Source: Algoriphagus lutimaris (GTDB lineage Bacteria > Bacteroidota > Bacteroidia > Cytophagales > Cyclobacteriaceae). Taken from it: a DNA stretch of 64,000 nucleotides. Shown here piece by piece: positions 45,479 through 54,225 of this stretch. Under the pieces are notes generated by a model that was given only the letters and a program-made list of their open reading frames with translations, was not told the origin of the DNA and made no database searches. A program made the translations under genes and the position numbers. Location of the stretch: contig NZ_JAFIDJ010000001.1 of assembly GCF_017051705.1 (NCBI RefSeq), positions 1,703,786-1,767,785 on the forward strand, given 5' to 3'. Numbering within the stretch: the first letter of the stretch is position 1; each line of letters opens with the position of its first letter.

Positions 45479-45814
45479 ATGGGGTTTATTCCGATCTTCT
45501 TGACTTTGGGAGGCGCTTGCCTCCTATTTTTTCTTACTGTCCGCACCACCTTGCAAAGAAAATTAAATCTTCAACGGGAAATTTCCTCAAAATTGGGCAT
45601 CAACCATCCGGAATTAGACATCTTTCTTGGTGAAATTGCAGATCCAGAACTGATTTACAAAAAATGGAGGGAAGTTCATGCTGACAAAAAAATCCCGAAA
45701 AATACCTTGGAGCAAATAAAAGCGCTCAAAGTCAATAAACTTCAATACAATCAGCTAATTAAAAAAGCTCCCTATAATTGGGTAGCCAAAATTTCTGGTT
45801 ATTCTACTATTTGA
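45479..45814 (+). CDS. Conserved hypothetical membrane-anchored protein
   Basis: 111 residues: one N-terminal transmembrane segment (FIPIFLTLGGACLLFFLTV, 3-21) then a basic soluble region (LNLQREISSKLGINHPELDIFLGEI, KKWREVHADKKIPKNTLEQIKALKVNK). It starts one base after pfkA and so is probably co-transcribed. Its last 16 bases overlap the 3' end of the convergent miaA. No function known. Confidence 0.78.
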   Translation: MGFIPIFLTLGGACLLFFLTVRTTLQRKLNLQREISSKLGINHPELDIFLGEIADPELIYKKWREVHADKKIPKNTLEQIKALKVNKLQYNQLIKKAPYNWVAKISGYSTI

Positions 45815-46710
45815 GTATTAATATAAGAGATAATATTTGATTCTTCGGATGGATGAAACCATGCGATCTCAGTATCTCTTCGAAACCAAGTCAATTGCCT
45901 TTTGGCATACCTTCTGGAATTTCTTTTCAGAAGACGTATGGCTTCTTCTTTGTCATATTTACCTTCCAAAAACCCGAAGATCTCTGAATATCCTACCGTC
46001 TGTAAGGCATTTAAATGCCTTTTAGTAAAAAGGCTTGCTGCCTCCTCAAATAACCCGGCTTCAATCATCAAATCCATTCGGGTATCTATCCGATTATATA
46101 AATCTTCCCTGTCTCTATCGAGGCCTATCTTAATGGTTTTGAAGTTTCGTTCAGCCTTTTTCTTTACCCGAAAAGTACTGAAGGGCTTACTTGTTGCTCG
46201 AAAAACCTCAATTGCTCTCATCAATCGCTGAGGATTATTGATGTCCACTTGTAGAAAATATTCCGGATCATTTTTTTCAACTTCTTTTTGTAAAAACTCC
46301 AATCCCTTTTCCTCAAACTCAGCAATAATTTCCTTCCTAAATTTAGGATCGATCTCAGGCATCTCATCTAAACCATTGATCACCGCATCTGCAAAAAGTC
46401 CTGAGCCTCCAGTAAGGATCAAAAAATTATGTTTCAAAAACAGTTTTTCTATCAAATTGATCGCATCCCTTTCAAACATTTTCACATCATAAGATGTTTC
46501 CACAGAAAGACTGTTTATAAAATGATGTGGAACTTGTTCTAATTCACTTTCGGAAGGTTTAGCAGTTCCCAAATTGGTTTCTTTATAAAATTGACGGCTG
46601 TCGCAGGAGATGATTTCCGAATTAAATTTTTTGGCTAGATTTAGGCATAATTCAGTTTTTCCAACTGCAGTGGGGCCGACTACGAGTATCAAATAATTTT
46701 GTGTTGCCAA
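45799..46710 (-). CDS. miaA: tRNA dimethylallyltransferase MiaA
   Basis: 303 residues from a TTG start (no in-frame ATG upstream before a stop). P-loop VVGPTAVGKTELCLNLAKKF (12-19 core GPTAVGKT), SCDSRQFYKETNLGTAKPS with the catalytic Asp (D-S-R-Q), and DMPEIDPKFRKEI then NPQRLMRAIEVFRATSKPFS in the tRNA-binding insert; the C-terminus has RRYAKRQLTWFRRD, the MiaA signature. It transfers the dimethylallyl group to A37, giving i6A, the substrate of MiaB encoded at 1.3-2.8 kb. Confidence 0.96.
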   Translation of the reverse strand: MATQNYLILVVGPTAVGKTELCLNLAKKFNSEIISCDSRQFYKETNLGTAKPSESELEQVPHHFINSLSVETSYDVKMFERDAINLIEKLFLKHNFLILTGGSGLFADAVINGLDEMPEIDPKFRKEIIAEFEEKGLEFLQKEVEKNDPEYFLQVDINNPQRLMRAIEVFRATSKPFSTFRVKKKAERNFKTIKIGLDRDREDLYNRIDTRMDLMIEAGLFEEAASLFTKRHLNALQTVGYSEIFGFLEGKYDKEEAIRLLKRNSRRYAKRQLTWFRRDTEIAWFHPSEESNIISYINTQIVE

Positions 46711-46754
46711 TGGTTTCTTTGCTTAGGCGGAAATCTAAAATCCAAACTTACCAA

Positions 46755-47516
46755 ATGAAAAGCAAAAGGGTACTTATTGTTGATGATAATGACCTCAATC
46801 GTAAACTTTTTGAGAATCTAATAGGTCAGCTATGTTATTTTAAAAGTGTAAAAAATGGTATAGAAGCCTTAGATATCCTAAAAGTCGAAAATTTTGATTT
46901 GATTTTAATGGATATTCAGATGCCGCAAATGGATGGAATGACGGCTATGAAACAGATTAAAATTTCAAAACTTACTGAGAGCCCAATTATAGCAGTGACT
47001 GCATTTGCAGAGCTAGAAGACAAAAACAATTTCCTGGATCAAGGATTTGATGATTTTATTGTTAAACCAATTCGACCTAGAGAATTCATTGAATGTATCA
47101 AAGAAACCTTAAGTCGGAATCCAACTCCTCAAAAGGTTCAAAATGAAACGACTTCTGAAACACTTTCTGACCTTATACTAGATGTCCAGGTCATAAAGCA
47201 GCTCATGAAATATAATAGCACTGAAATTATAAAAAATGTATACTTAGACTTTTTGAAGGAATGTGAAAAGCTGGTAGAAGATTCTCAAAACTCTTTCTCT
47301 ACAAGTGATTTACAATCTATTGAGGACCACCTTCATATCATCAAAGGTAATAGCGGAACTCTTGGCGCTAATAAGATTTTCAAACTTTCGCAAAAGGGCG
47401 AATTGCACGCAAAAAACTCAAATTGGGCGGAAACGAAAAAAATTCTTCAACAGTTGCAAAATGAAATCCTTATTTTCAGAGAATATTTAAATGAAGAAAC
47501 TATTTTTGAGTCATGA
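46755..47516 (+). CDS. Hybrid REC-HPt phosphotransfer protein
   Basis: 253 residues from the ATG at 46755. REC domain 1-118: acidic pair Asp10-Asp11, phosphoacceptor Asp53 (LMDIQMPQMDG), Lys104 (FIVKPIRP). HPt domain about 140-253: His194 in HIIKGNSGTLGANKI, the phosphorylatable His with the K-G-x-x-G-x-LGA pattern. There is no kinase domain, so it likely relays phosphate between a remote hybrid kinase and other receivers. It overlaps the next receiver gene by 4 bases (ATGA), and the two are the obvious partners. Confidence 0.9.
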   Translation: MKSKRVLIVDDNDLNRKLFENLIGQLCYFKSVKNGIEALDILKVENFDLILMDIQMPQMDGMTAMKQIKISKLTESPIIAVTAFAELEDKNNFLDQGFDDFIVKPIRPREFIECIKETLSRNPTPQKVQNETTSETLSDLILDVQVIKQLMKYNSTEIIKNVYLDFLKECEKLVEDSQNSFSTSDLQSIEDHLHIIKGNSGTLGANKIFKLSQKGELHAKNSNWAETKKILQQLQNEILIFREYLNEETIFES

Positions 47517-47890
47517 GTGATACAAAAAAAATCCTAGTCGGAGAAGACAGTTCTGTTATTATTAATTTGACAAAAAGTGTCCTTGCTTTTGAAAATTATC
47601 AAATGAAAGCTGCTAGAAATGGCAAACAGGTATTGGAGATGCTTGACAAGGAAGATTTTGATTTGATACTGATGGATCTTAGTATGCCGGTCATGGACGG
47701 AGCTTTGTGTACACAAGCAATCAGAAAGTTAGAGGATGAAAGAAAATCCAAAATTCCAATTATTGCGATATCAGGAAATATCAATAATTACACCATGGAT
47801 GAATTACGCAAATTTGGATTTGATGACTTCATTCAAAAACCCTTGGACTTCGATAAAGTTCTTGCAACTGTAAAAAAATATTTGAAGTAA
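47513..47890 (+). CDS. Single-domain response regulator
   Basis: 125 residues: Glu11-Asp12, phosphoacceptor Asp55 (LILMDLSMPVMDG), IIAISGNIN region with Ser at the switch position, and Lys109 (FIQKPLDFDKV). It has no output domain. The start overlaps the stop of the REC-HPt gene, which suggests stoichiometric production and direct phosphotransfer from its HPt His194. A DUF-type gene begins one base after its stop. Confidence 0.92.
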   Translation: MSDTKKILVGEDSSVIINLTKSVLAFENYQMKAARNGKQVLEMLDKEDFDLILMDLSMPVMDGALCTQAIRKLEDERKSKIPIIAISGNINNYTMDELRKFGFDDFIQKPLDFDKVLATVKKYLK

Positions 47891-47891
47891 A

Positions 47892-48170
47892 ATGGCTGTC
47901 AAGTACACCAAACATTACCTGGATAAACTGGAAAACCTTTTTGCGGCATCTGATTACGTCTTGCGCTATGAAAAAGGCAACTTCAAATCTGGTTATTGTG
48001 TACTTAGAGACACCAAAATCGTCATCATCAACAAGTATTTCCCCATCGAAGGCAAAATCAATGCTCTGATAGACATCATCGCAGAACTAAATTTCAATCC
48101 CCAAGACTTTTCTGAGAAAAGCAATCATGATTTCCTTCGCGAATTAAGGCAAACCACAATAAAATTTTGA
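47892..48170 (+). CDS. Conserved hypothetical protein
   Basis: 92 residues, acidic/basic mixed. Features: FKSGYCVLRDTKIVIINKYFPIEGKINALIDIIAEL, a beta hairpin and helix; no signal peptide. I know it only as a conserved Bacteroidota protein commonly found before the MBL-fold gene, as here (overlap TTGA at 48167-48170). Function unknown. Confidence 0.8.
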   Translation: MAVKYTKHYLDKLENLFAASDYVLRYEKGNFKSGYCVLRDTKIVIINKYFPIEGKINALIDIIAELNFNPQDFSEKSNHDFLRELRQTTIKF

Positions 48171-48931
48171 AAGCTACTTTTCTAGGCACAGGAACTTCAC
48201 AAGGTGTCCCTGTAATAGGTTGTACTTGTGAAGTTTGCAATTCATTGGATTTTAGGAATAAAAGATTCAGATCATCCATCTATTTTGATTTAGGAGATTT
48301 AAGTCTGGTCGTAGATACAGGGCCAGACTTTAGGAGCCAAATCCTTTCCGCTGGAATTAATCAATTAGATGCCGTTCTATTCACCCATGAGCATAAAGAT
48401 CATACTGCTGGTTTGGACGACATTCGCCCTTTCAATTTTGCCCAGCAAAAAGACATGCCCATTTTTGCAAGAAAACCCGTCTTAGAGCAAATCAAAAGAG
48501 AATTTGCTTATGTGTTTTCAAGCAAAAAATATCCTGGAGTCCCCCAAATTGAACCCGTTGAAATAACGGATCAACCTTTTACTATTCAAGGTCATACCAT
48601 CACTCCTATTCCTGTATTACATTATAAACTTCCAGTATTAGGATTTAGAATAGGTGATTTTACATATATCACAGACACCAATTTTATTCCAGACGAATCC
48701 AAAGAACTTATCAAGGGAAGTAAAGTCCTTGTTCTCAATGCGCTTCAGAGAGAGTCACATATTTCACATTTTACATTAAATGAAGCCATAGAAATGGCGA
48801 AAGAATTAGGGGCAGATAAAACCTATTTCACCCATATTTCACATAAACTGGGCTTACATAGTGAAGTAGAAAAAGATTTACCTCCGGGAATTGCTTTGGC
48901 CTACGACGGTCTTGAGGTAACTTTGCCCTAA
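48167..48931 (+). CDS. MBL-fold phosphodiesterase (PhnP-like)
   Basis: 254 residues from a TTG start overlapping the preceding stop. TFLGTGTSQGVPVIGCTCEVC is the N-terminal signature of the PhnP/cyclic phosphodiesterase group, with Cys residues that may bind a structural metal. HEHKDHTAGLDDIR is the HxHxDH metal motif, and TDTNFIP and FTHISHKLGLH hold the remaining ligands. It likely hydrolyses a cyclic or linear phosphodiester. The next gene's ATG shares one base with its TAA. Confidence 0.9.
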   Translation: MKATFLGTGTSQGVPVIGCTCEVCNSLDFRNKRFRSSIYFDLGDLSLVVDTGPDFRSQILSAGINQLDAVLFTHEHKDHTAGLDDIRPFNFAQQKDMPIFARKPVLEQIKREFAYVFSSKKYPGVPQIEPVEITDQPFTIQGHTITPIPVLHYKLPVLGFRIGDFTYITDTNFIPDESKELIKGSKVLVLNALQRESHISHFTLNEAIEMAKELGADKTYFTHISHKLGLHSEVEKDLPPGIALAYDGLEVTLP

Positions 48932-50508
48932 TGCACCTGAATTATCATTTTCTTAAATTTCTTTGCCCTGCACTCAATCAGCGATTTCAAGGTCAAAAAA
49001 TTGTGTCCTGCTTCTCCCAAAGTAAGGATGAACTAATTATTGAAACATACGGTGAAAAAGGAGAAAGTTGGATCAGAGCCCATCTGAAAACCCCGCAGAT
49101 TTACCTCAGCTTTCCTGATCAATTCCGTAGGGCAAAAAGGAACAGCATTAATCTCTTTCCTGAATTACTGAATGAAACCATCCTATCCTGTGAAGTAATT
49201 GATTTTGAACGTTCTTTTATCATGAAGCTTACTTCCGGCAAATTGTTACTTTTTAAGCTTCATGCAAACCGGAGCAATGTGATCTACTATGAAGATCAGA
49301 AAGAATTGCCAACCAAAATTTTTAGAAATGAAATTCAAGAAGATAAAAAATTGGATTGGAATAACTTGAAAGTTTATCAAGAGCTGAGCAGATCAAGATT
49401 TGACGAGTTAAATGGAAATGCTGCCCAGTTTTTACCCACACTTGGTAAAATTCCCAGAGCTTGGCTCCAAGAACGAGGGTACCCTGAATCTGATCTTGAT
49501 AAAAAATGGGCTTTAATGGAGGAAATCATCGATATTCTGGAAGCCCCCCTTTTTGCTTTGGTGGAGAATTCCGATGGAGTATATCTCAGTTTATTGCCTG
49601 AAGAAGATCCATTATACCTTTTTTCAGATCCCATCGAAGCTGTCAATCAGCTATTTTACCTTGCTATAGTCAAAGGTAATTTTGAAAAGGAGAAAAATGA
49701 GCTTTTGAAAAAGCTCAATGATCAACTCAAGAAAACCAACTCCTACCTGACCAAGGCTTCTGCCAAACTTGATGAGTTGAAAAATTCGCCCCCCCCTTCT
49801 CAGTTGGCAGATATCATCATGGCTAATCTCCATGAGTTTTCCTCAAGTAGACATGAGGTGGATTTGATGGACTTTTACACCGGTAAGATGGTAAAAGTAA
49901 AGCTGAAACCTCAGCAGAAACCACAGGAATATGCTGCACAACTTTATCGAAAAAATAAAAACAGGAAATTGGAATGGCAGCAGATTGAAAACACCATCAA
50001 GAATAAAGAAGCCTTCAAGACTGAACTTTTAGAACAACTTTCCAAGCTAGAAGAGATTCATGAATTCAAAGGACTAAAAGCCTTCAAAAAAAAGGAAGTA
50101 CCCGAAAAATCCTTACTTAAATCTACGACTTCACTTCCTTTTAAAACATTCGAAGTGGAGGGCTTTCCTGTATGGGTGGGTAAATCATCCAAAGACAATG
50201 ACGAAATGCTTAGAGGTTATGTCCATAAAGATGACATTTGGTTGCATGCCAGGCTAGTGCCCGGATCGCATGTAGTCGTCAAAATGAAAGGGCATGCATC
50301 CATGCCTACAGCCGTATTGGAAAGAGCGGCCGAACTAGCTGCTTTCTATTCCAAGCATAAAAGCGAATCCTTGGCTCCCGTGATTTACACAGAGGCTAAA
50401 TATGTTAGAAAAGTAAAAGGATCTCCTGCAGGCTCGGTCAAAGTGGATCGTGAAAAAGTAATCATGGTTAGTCCAAAAGGCCCTGATGATGAAATTTCAA
50501 CCCCTTAA
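48931..50508 (+). CDS. NFACT family protein (RqcH/Rqc2-like)
   Basis: 525 residues: NFACT-N domain (SCEVIDFERSFIMKLTSGKLLLFKLHANRSNVIYY), two long helical arms as a coiled coil (about 250-285 and 345-385), and NFACT-R domain (FPVWVGKSSKDNDEMLRGYVHKDDIWLHARLVPGSHVVVKMKGH). In other bacteria RqcH recognises stalled 50S-peptidyl-tRNA and adds Ala tails. It is somewhat shorter than Bacillus RqcH, so a full role in ribosome rescue is inferred. It overlaps the preceding gene by one base (TAATG). Confidence 0.87.
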   Translation: MHLNYHFLKFLCPALNQRFQGQKIVSCFSQSKDELIIETYGEKGESWIRAHLKTPQIYLSFPDQFRRAKRNSINLFPELLNETILSCEVIDFERSFIMKLTSGKLLLFKLHANRSNVIYYEDQKELPTKIFRNEIQEDKKLDWNNLKVYQELSRSRFDELNGNAAQFLPTLGKIPRAWLQERGYPESDLDKKWALMEEIIDILEAPLFALVENSDGVYLSLLPEEDPLYLFSDPIEAVNQLFYLAIVKGNFEKEKNELLKKLNDQLKKTNSYLTKASAKLDELKNSPPPSQLADIIMANLHEFSSSRHEVDLMDFYTGKMVKVKLKPQQKPQEYAAQLYRKNKNRKLEWQQIENTIKNKEAFKTELLEQLSKLEEIHEFKGLKAFKKKEVPEKSLLKSTTSLPFKTFEVEGFPVWVGKSSKDNDEMLRGYVHKDDIWLHARLVPGSHVVVKMKGHASMPTAVLERAAELAAFYSKHKSESLAPVIYTEAKYVRKVKGSPAGSVKVDREKVIMVSPKGPDDEISTP

Positions 50509-50640
50509 AATTGAAACTCCTTTTTAAACCAATCCTGTTTTCACTTTATAATTTAATAAACCTCTCTCTATCGTATCCTTGGCAGAATCAACAGAGAACA
50601 TTAGAGTGAAACCTATAGTGCAGACGGTTCAATATTGGTT

Positions 50641-50669
50641 ATAAAAAAAGCCCTCATGAGGAGGGCTTT
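50641..50669 (-). terminator. Terminator of pyk
   Basis: AAAGCCCTC (50647-50655) pairs with GAGGGCTTT (50661-50669), with a T-run on the minus strand after the stem. It lies 24 bases beyond the pyk stop at 50693. Confidence 0.92.
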
Positions 50670-50692
50670 AAAGAAATTCATTTTAGTTTATG

Positions 50693-52123
50693 TTAACGCA
50701 CCACGTGGATTTTCAACATGTTGGTTCTACCTTCCACCTTTAATGGCATACTTGCCGTATTGATGATGATGTCATCGGTATTCACGTGATCATCCTCTTT
50801 CAAAATATTTTCGATGTCTTCAAAAGTAGCATCTGTAGAAACAACCTTATCGTAATAATAGGCTCTAACACCCCATACTAAAGACATTTGAGTAATCAAC
50901 GATTTTTTGCTTGTGAACACAAAAATATTGGCTAAAGGTCTATGAGAAGCGATTCGGAATCCTGTAAATCCTGAAGAGGTAATCCCCACTATTGCTTTTG
51001 CTTTCACATTTCGGGAAAGTCTAGAAGCCATCAAAATCAAGTTATTGCTTAGGAACGTCTCATCATCCTCTGGAATCTTATATAGGTTATGATAGATCTC
51101 TGCATTTGCCTCCAGGTACCCGATGATACTACTCATGGCTTTCACTGCATTAACTGGGTATTTCCCAGAAGCAGTTTCAGCAGAAAGCATTACAGCATCA
51201 GCACCGTCCAGTACCGCATTTGCAACGTCATTGGTTTCAGCTCTTGTAGGTCTTGGGTTCACTATCATGCTTTCCATCATTTGGGTAGCAATGATTACTG
51301 GCTTACAAGCCAATTTACATTTCTCGACAATTTTCTTTTGCCAAAGAGGAACTATTTCCATTGGAACTTCTACTCCTAGATCCCCTCTTGCCACCATGAT
51401 GGCGTCTGTAGCCTCTATGATGGAATCGATATTTTCAAGTGCTTCTGGCTTTTCTATTTTGGCAACAATCTTACATACCTTTCCTGCAGCATGAATTCTT
51501 TCTCTCAAATCGTCTATATCCTCTGCAGAGCGTACAAATGACAAAGCAATCCAATCCACCTCTTGAGATAGACCAAACTGAAGATCTTCAATGTCTTTCT
51601 CTGTTAAGGAAGGTGCACTTACCTTGGTGTTAGGAAGATTAATTCCTTTTCTAGATTTCAAAATCCCACCGTGGATCACAGTACAGTTTACATTTTTACC
51701 ATCCGTATCATTGACTACGACTTCTAGGTTACCATCATCAATTAAAATTCTATCTCCGGTAGCCACATCGTTTGGCAAATTTTGATAAACGGTACTCACC
51801 AATGTTTTGGTTCCGACTACAGGATCATTGGTAATGGTGATTTTTTCTCCTGGCTTGATTTCTACTCCGTTGTTTTCTACTTCACCCACTCTGATTTTAG
51901 GCCCTTGTAGATCCTGCAGGATACCCAGGTTCAAATTATTTTCTTTATTTACTTTTCGAATAATTTCAATTACTTCTTTATGGATTTCATGACTTCCATG
52001 AGAAAAATTTAGACGAAAAACATTCGCACCAGCTGCAGCAAGACTGGAAATTGTCTCAAAGTTGTTGGATGCAGGGCCGATTGTTGCAAGAATTTTGGTC
52101 TTGTTAAATTGAGTATAGCTCAT
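50693..52123 (-). CDS. pyk: Pyruvate kinase
   Basis: 476 residues. TKILATIGPASNN, FRLNFSHGSHE (substrate-binding Arg/Asn/Ser), AKIEKPEALENID (catalytic Lys and Glu), MVARGDLGVEVP (Mg-binding Glu/Asp) and TQMMESMI are all intact; the C-terminal domain (KAIVGITSSGFTGFRIASHRP) carries the effector site. It converts phosphoenolpyruvate to pyruvate with ATP formation. IPExxxVDY gene lies 7 bases upstream on the same strand, a conserved Bacteroidota pairing. Confidence 0.97.
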   Translation of the reverse strand: MSYTQFNKTKILATIGPASNNFETISSLAAAGANVFRLNFSHGSHEIHKEVIEIIRKVNKENNLNLGILQDLQGPKIRVGEVENNGVEIKPGEKITITNDPVVGTKTLVSTVYQNLPNDVATGDRILIDDGNLEVVVNDTDGKNVNCTVIHGGILKSRKGINLPNTKVSAPSLTEKDIEDLQFGLSQEVDWIALSFVRSAEDIDDLRERIHAAGKVCKIVAKIEKPEALENIDSIIEATDAIMVARGDLGVEVPMEIVPLWQKKIVEKCKLACKPVIIATQMMESMIVNPRPTRAETNDVANAVLDGADAVMLSAETASGKYPVNAVKAMSSIIGYLEANAEIYHNLYKIPEDDETFLSNNLILMASRLSRNVKAKAIVGITSSGFTGFRIASHRPLANIFVFTSKKSLITQMSLVWGVRAYYYDKVVSTDATFEDIENILKEDDHVNTDDIIINTASMPLKVEGRTNMLKIHVVR

Positions 52124-52130
52124 TGGAATA

Positions 52131-52559
52131 TTAATAAGTTAACAGGTTCTCTTTTGATTTTAATTTTGAAATATCCAGTTTGACAACGTTTTGAACAAAT
52201 GAATTTTTAGCCAATTGATCTACAAATGTATGAATACTCGTCTGAAAGGTATCATCTTGTACCAAAAGGAAATAATCCATAAATCGAAGCTCTGGAATAA
52301 GATAGGTGACTTGATGCTCATTATTTAAAGCCTTATTTTTCAAAAGCTGAATGTAACCATGTGGTAAAGAAAGGAAATATTGTGATATTTTCAGACTCGG
52401 AGCGGTAAGAAACTCTAATTCTAGATCTTCTTTCCGGACCAAGTTTAAATCTAGGTCACGATTGATCAACCAGGCCATTTTATAGTCTTTTACAGGAGAC
52501 TGTAGGCCAAGAAGCTCAAAATCATATGTATGTTCAATTAGTAATTTTGCCTTCTTCAT
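52131..52559 (-). CDS. IPExxxVDY family protein
   Basis: 142 residues. Contains IPELRFMDYFLLVQ (about 95-108), the Bacteroidota IPExxxVDY motif with Met at the Val position. Beta-rich with no signal peptide. Function unknown, but it is found between acpP-fabF-rnc and pyk in many genomes of the phylum, as here. The divergent acpP is 152 bases upstream. Confidence 0.87.
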   Translation of the reverse strand: MKKAKLLIEHTYDFELLGLQSPVKDYKMAWLINRDLDLNLVRKEDLELEFLTAPSLKISQYFLSLPHGYIQLLKNKALNNEHQVTYLIPELRFMDYFLLVQDDTFQTSIHTFVDQLAKNSFVQNVVKLDISKLKSKENLLTY

Positions 52560-52649
52560 TTAGGAAGAAAATAGATGGGGACAAAGTTAAAAATTTAAAC
52601 GCAACCTAACAGAAGAGTCATTTATAATAAAATTTACTTGAATCTTTTC

Positions 52650-52677
52650 TTTGTCAATTAGGTATTAAATATATTTC
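52650..52677 (+). promoter_or_regulatory. Candidate promoter of acpP-fabF-rnc
   Basis: TTTG (52650-52653) and TATATTTC (52670-52677), a one-mismatch -7 box, are separated by 16 bases, slightly shorter than typical. It is 34 bases before the acpP ATG. Confidence 0.35.
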
Positions 52678-52711
52678 TTTGCGAAGTGTTATTAACTAAA
52701 CTGATCACAAA

Positions 52712-52948
52712 ATGTCTGAAATTGCACAAAAAGTAAAAGCCATCATTGTTGACAAACTTGGCGTAGAAGAGTCTGAAGTGACTTTAGAAGCAAGCTTCAC
52801 CAATGACCTAGGAGCTGATTCACTGGACACCGTAGAATTGATCATGGAGTTCGAAAAAGAATTCAATATCTCGATTCCTGATGATCAAGCTGAGCAAATC
52901 GGTACGGTGGGACAGGCAGTTACCTATCTTGAGGCTAACGTTAAATAA
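52712..52948 (+). CDS. acpP: Acyl carrier protein
   Basis: 78 residues, acidic. The phosphopantetheine site is Ser37 in [15 protein letters not shown]. It carries the growing acyl chain in fatty acid synthesis. It is first in the acpP-fabF-rnc unit, 19 bases before fabF. Confidence 0.98.
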   Translation: MSEIAQKVKAIIVDKLGVEESEVTLEASFTNDLGADSLDTVELIMEFEKEFNISIPDDQAEQIGTVGQAVTYLEANVK

Positions 52949-52967
52949 TAACCCATAAATTCATTTT

Positions 52968-54218
52968 ATGAATTTAAAAAGAGTTGTTGTAACAGGTATT
53001 GGTGCCCTCACCCCAATAGGCAATACGACAGAAGAATTCTGGACCGGATTGGTTAATGGAGTGAGCGGTGCTGCACCGATCACCAGATTCGACGCCTCTC
53101 TATTCAAAACTCAATTTGCCTGCGAAGTCAAAAATCTTGATCTCGAAAAGTTCATTGACAGAAAAGAGGCCCGAAAGATGGATCCTTTCACACAGTACGC
53201 AATGATCTCTGTAGAAGAGGCCATGAATGATGCAGGTTTCGATTTAGATTCCATAGATAAATCTCGTGCTGGTGTAATTTGGGGTTCAGGGATCGGAGGA
53301 TTAAAGACATTTCAAGATGAAGTGACGGATTTTGCCAAAGGTGATGGTACTCCCCGCTTCAATCCTTTCTTTATTCCGAAGATGATTGCAGATATCAGTG
53401 CAGGCTTTATTTCTATAAAATATGGTTTCAGAGGGCCAAACTTCGTAACCGTATCTGCTTGTGCATCTGCAACCAATGCACTTATTGATGCATTTAATTA
53501 CATTAGATTAGGCAAAGCTGACATCTTTATAAGTGGAGGATCTGAAGCTGCAGTTACTGAAGCAGGAATTGGTGGATTTAACGCAATGAAAGCGCTTTCA
53601 CAAAGAAATGATTCTCCCGAAACTGCCTCTAGACCTTTTGACAAGGACAGAGATGGATTTGTTTTGGGTGAAGGAGCGGGAGCTTTGATCTTAGAAGAAT
53701 TTGAACATGCCAAAGCTAGAGGAGCTAAAATCTACGCTGAATTAGTAGGTGGTGGAATGTCAGCTGACGCATACCATATTACTGCTCCACATCCTGAAGG
53801 ATTAGGAGCTAGCTCGGTTATGAAAATGGCCCTTGAAGATGCTGGCTTAGAGCCTGAAGCCATTGATTATATCAATGTGCACGGAACCTCTACTCCATTA
53901 GGTGATGTAGGTGAAACCAAAGCAATAGGAACTGTTTTTGGAGATCATGCTTATAAACTTAATATCAGCAGTACGAAATCTATGACGGGGCATTTGTTAG
54001 GTGCTGCAGGGGCTATTGAAGCAATTGCATCGATCCTTGCTATTAGAAATGGTATAGTTCCTCCTACGATCAATCACTTTACTGATGATGAAAGTTTTGA
54101 TCCAGGATTGAATTTAACTTTCAATAAAGCCCAAAAGAGAGAAATTAATTACGCGTTGAGCAATACATTTGGATTTGGCGGACACAACTGTTCTGTCATT
54201 TTCAAAAAATATAATTGA
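52968..54218 (+). CDS. fabF: Beta-ketoacyl-ACP synthase II
   Basis: 416 residues. Catalytic Cys165 (TVSACASATNAL), His305 (NVHGTSTPLGD), Lys337 and His342 (TKSMTGHLLGAAGA) are in place and the C-terminal NTFGFGGHNCSVIF is typical. It elongates acyl-ACP by condensing with malonyl-ACP. The partner acpP is immediately upstream. Confidence 0.98.
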   Translation: MNLKRVVVTGIGALTPIGNTTEEFWTGLVNGVSGAAPITRFDASLFKTQFACEVKNLDLEKFIDRKEARKMDPFTQYAMISVEEAMNDAGFDLDSIDKSRAGVIWGSGIGGLKTFQDEVTDFAKGDGTPRFNPFFIPKMIADISAGFISIKYGFRGPNFVTVSACASATNALIDAFNYIRLGKADIFISGGSEAAVTEAGIGGFNAMKALSQRNDSPETASRPFDKDRDGFVLGEGAGALILEEFEHAKARGAKIYAELVGGGMSADAYHITAPHPEGLGASSVMKMALEDAGLEPEAIDYINVHGTSTPLGDVGETKAIGTVFGDHAYKLNISSTKSMTGHLLGAAGAIEAIASILAIRNGIVPPTINHFTDDESFDPGLNLTFNKAQKREINYALSNTFGFGGHNCSVIFKKYN

Positions 54219-54225
54219 ACCGAAT

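Noticed and set aside
54169-54225. rnc start inside fabF
   Set aside because: Adds 19 residues without homology; the TTG at 54226 sits right after the fabF stop.
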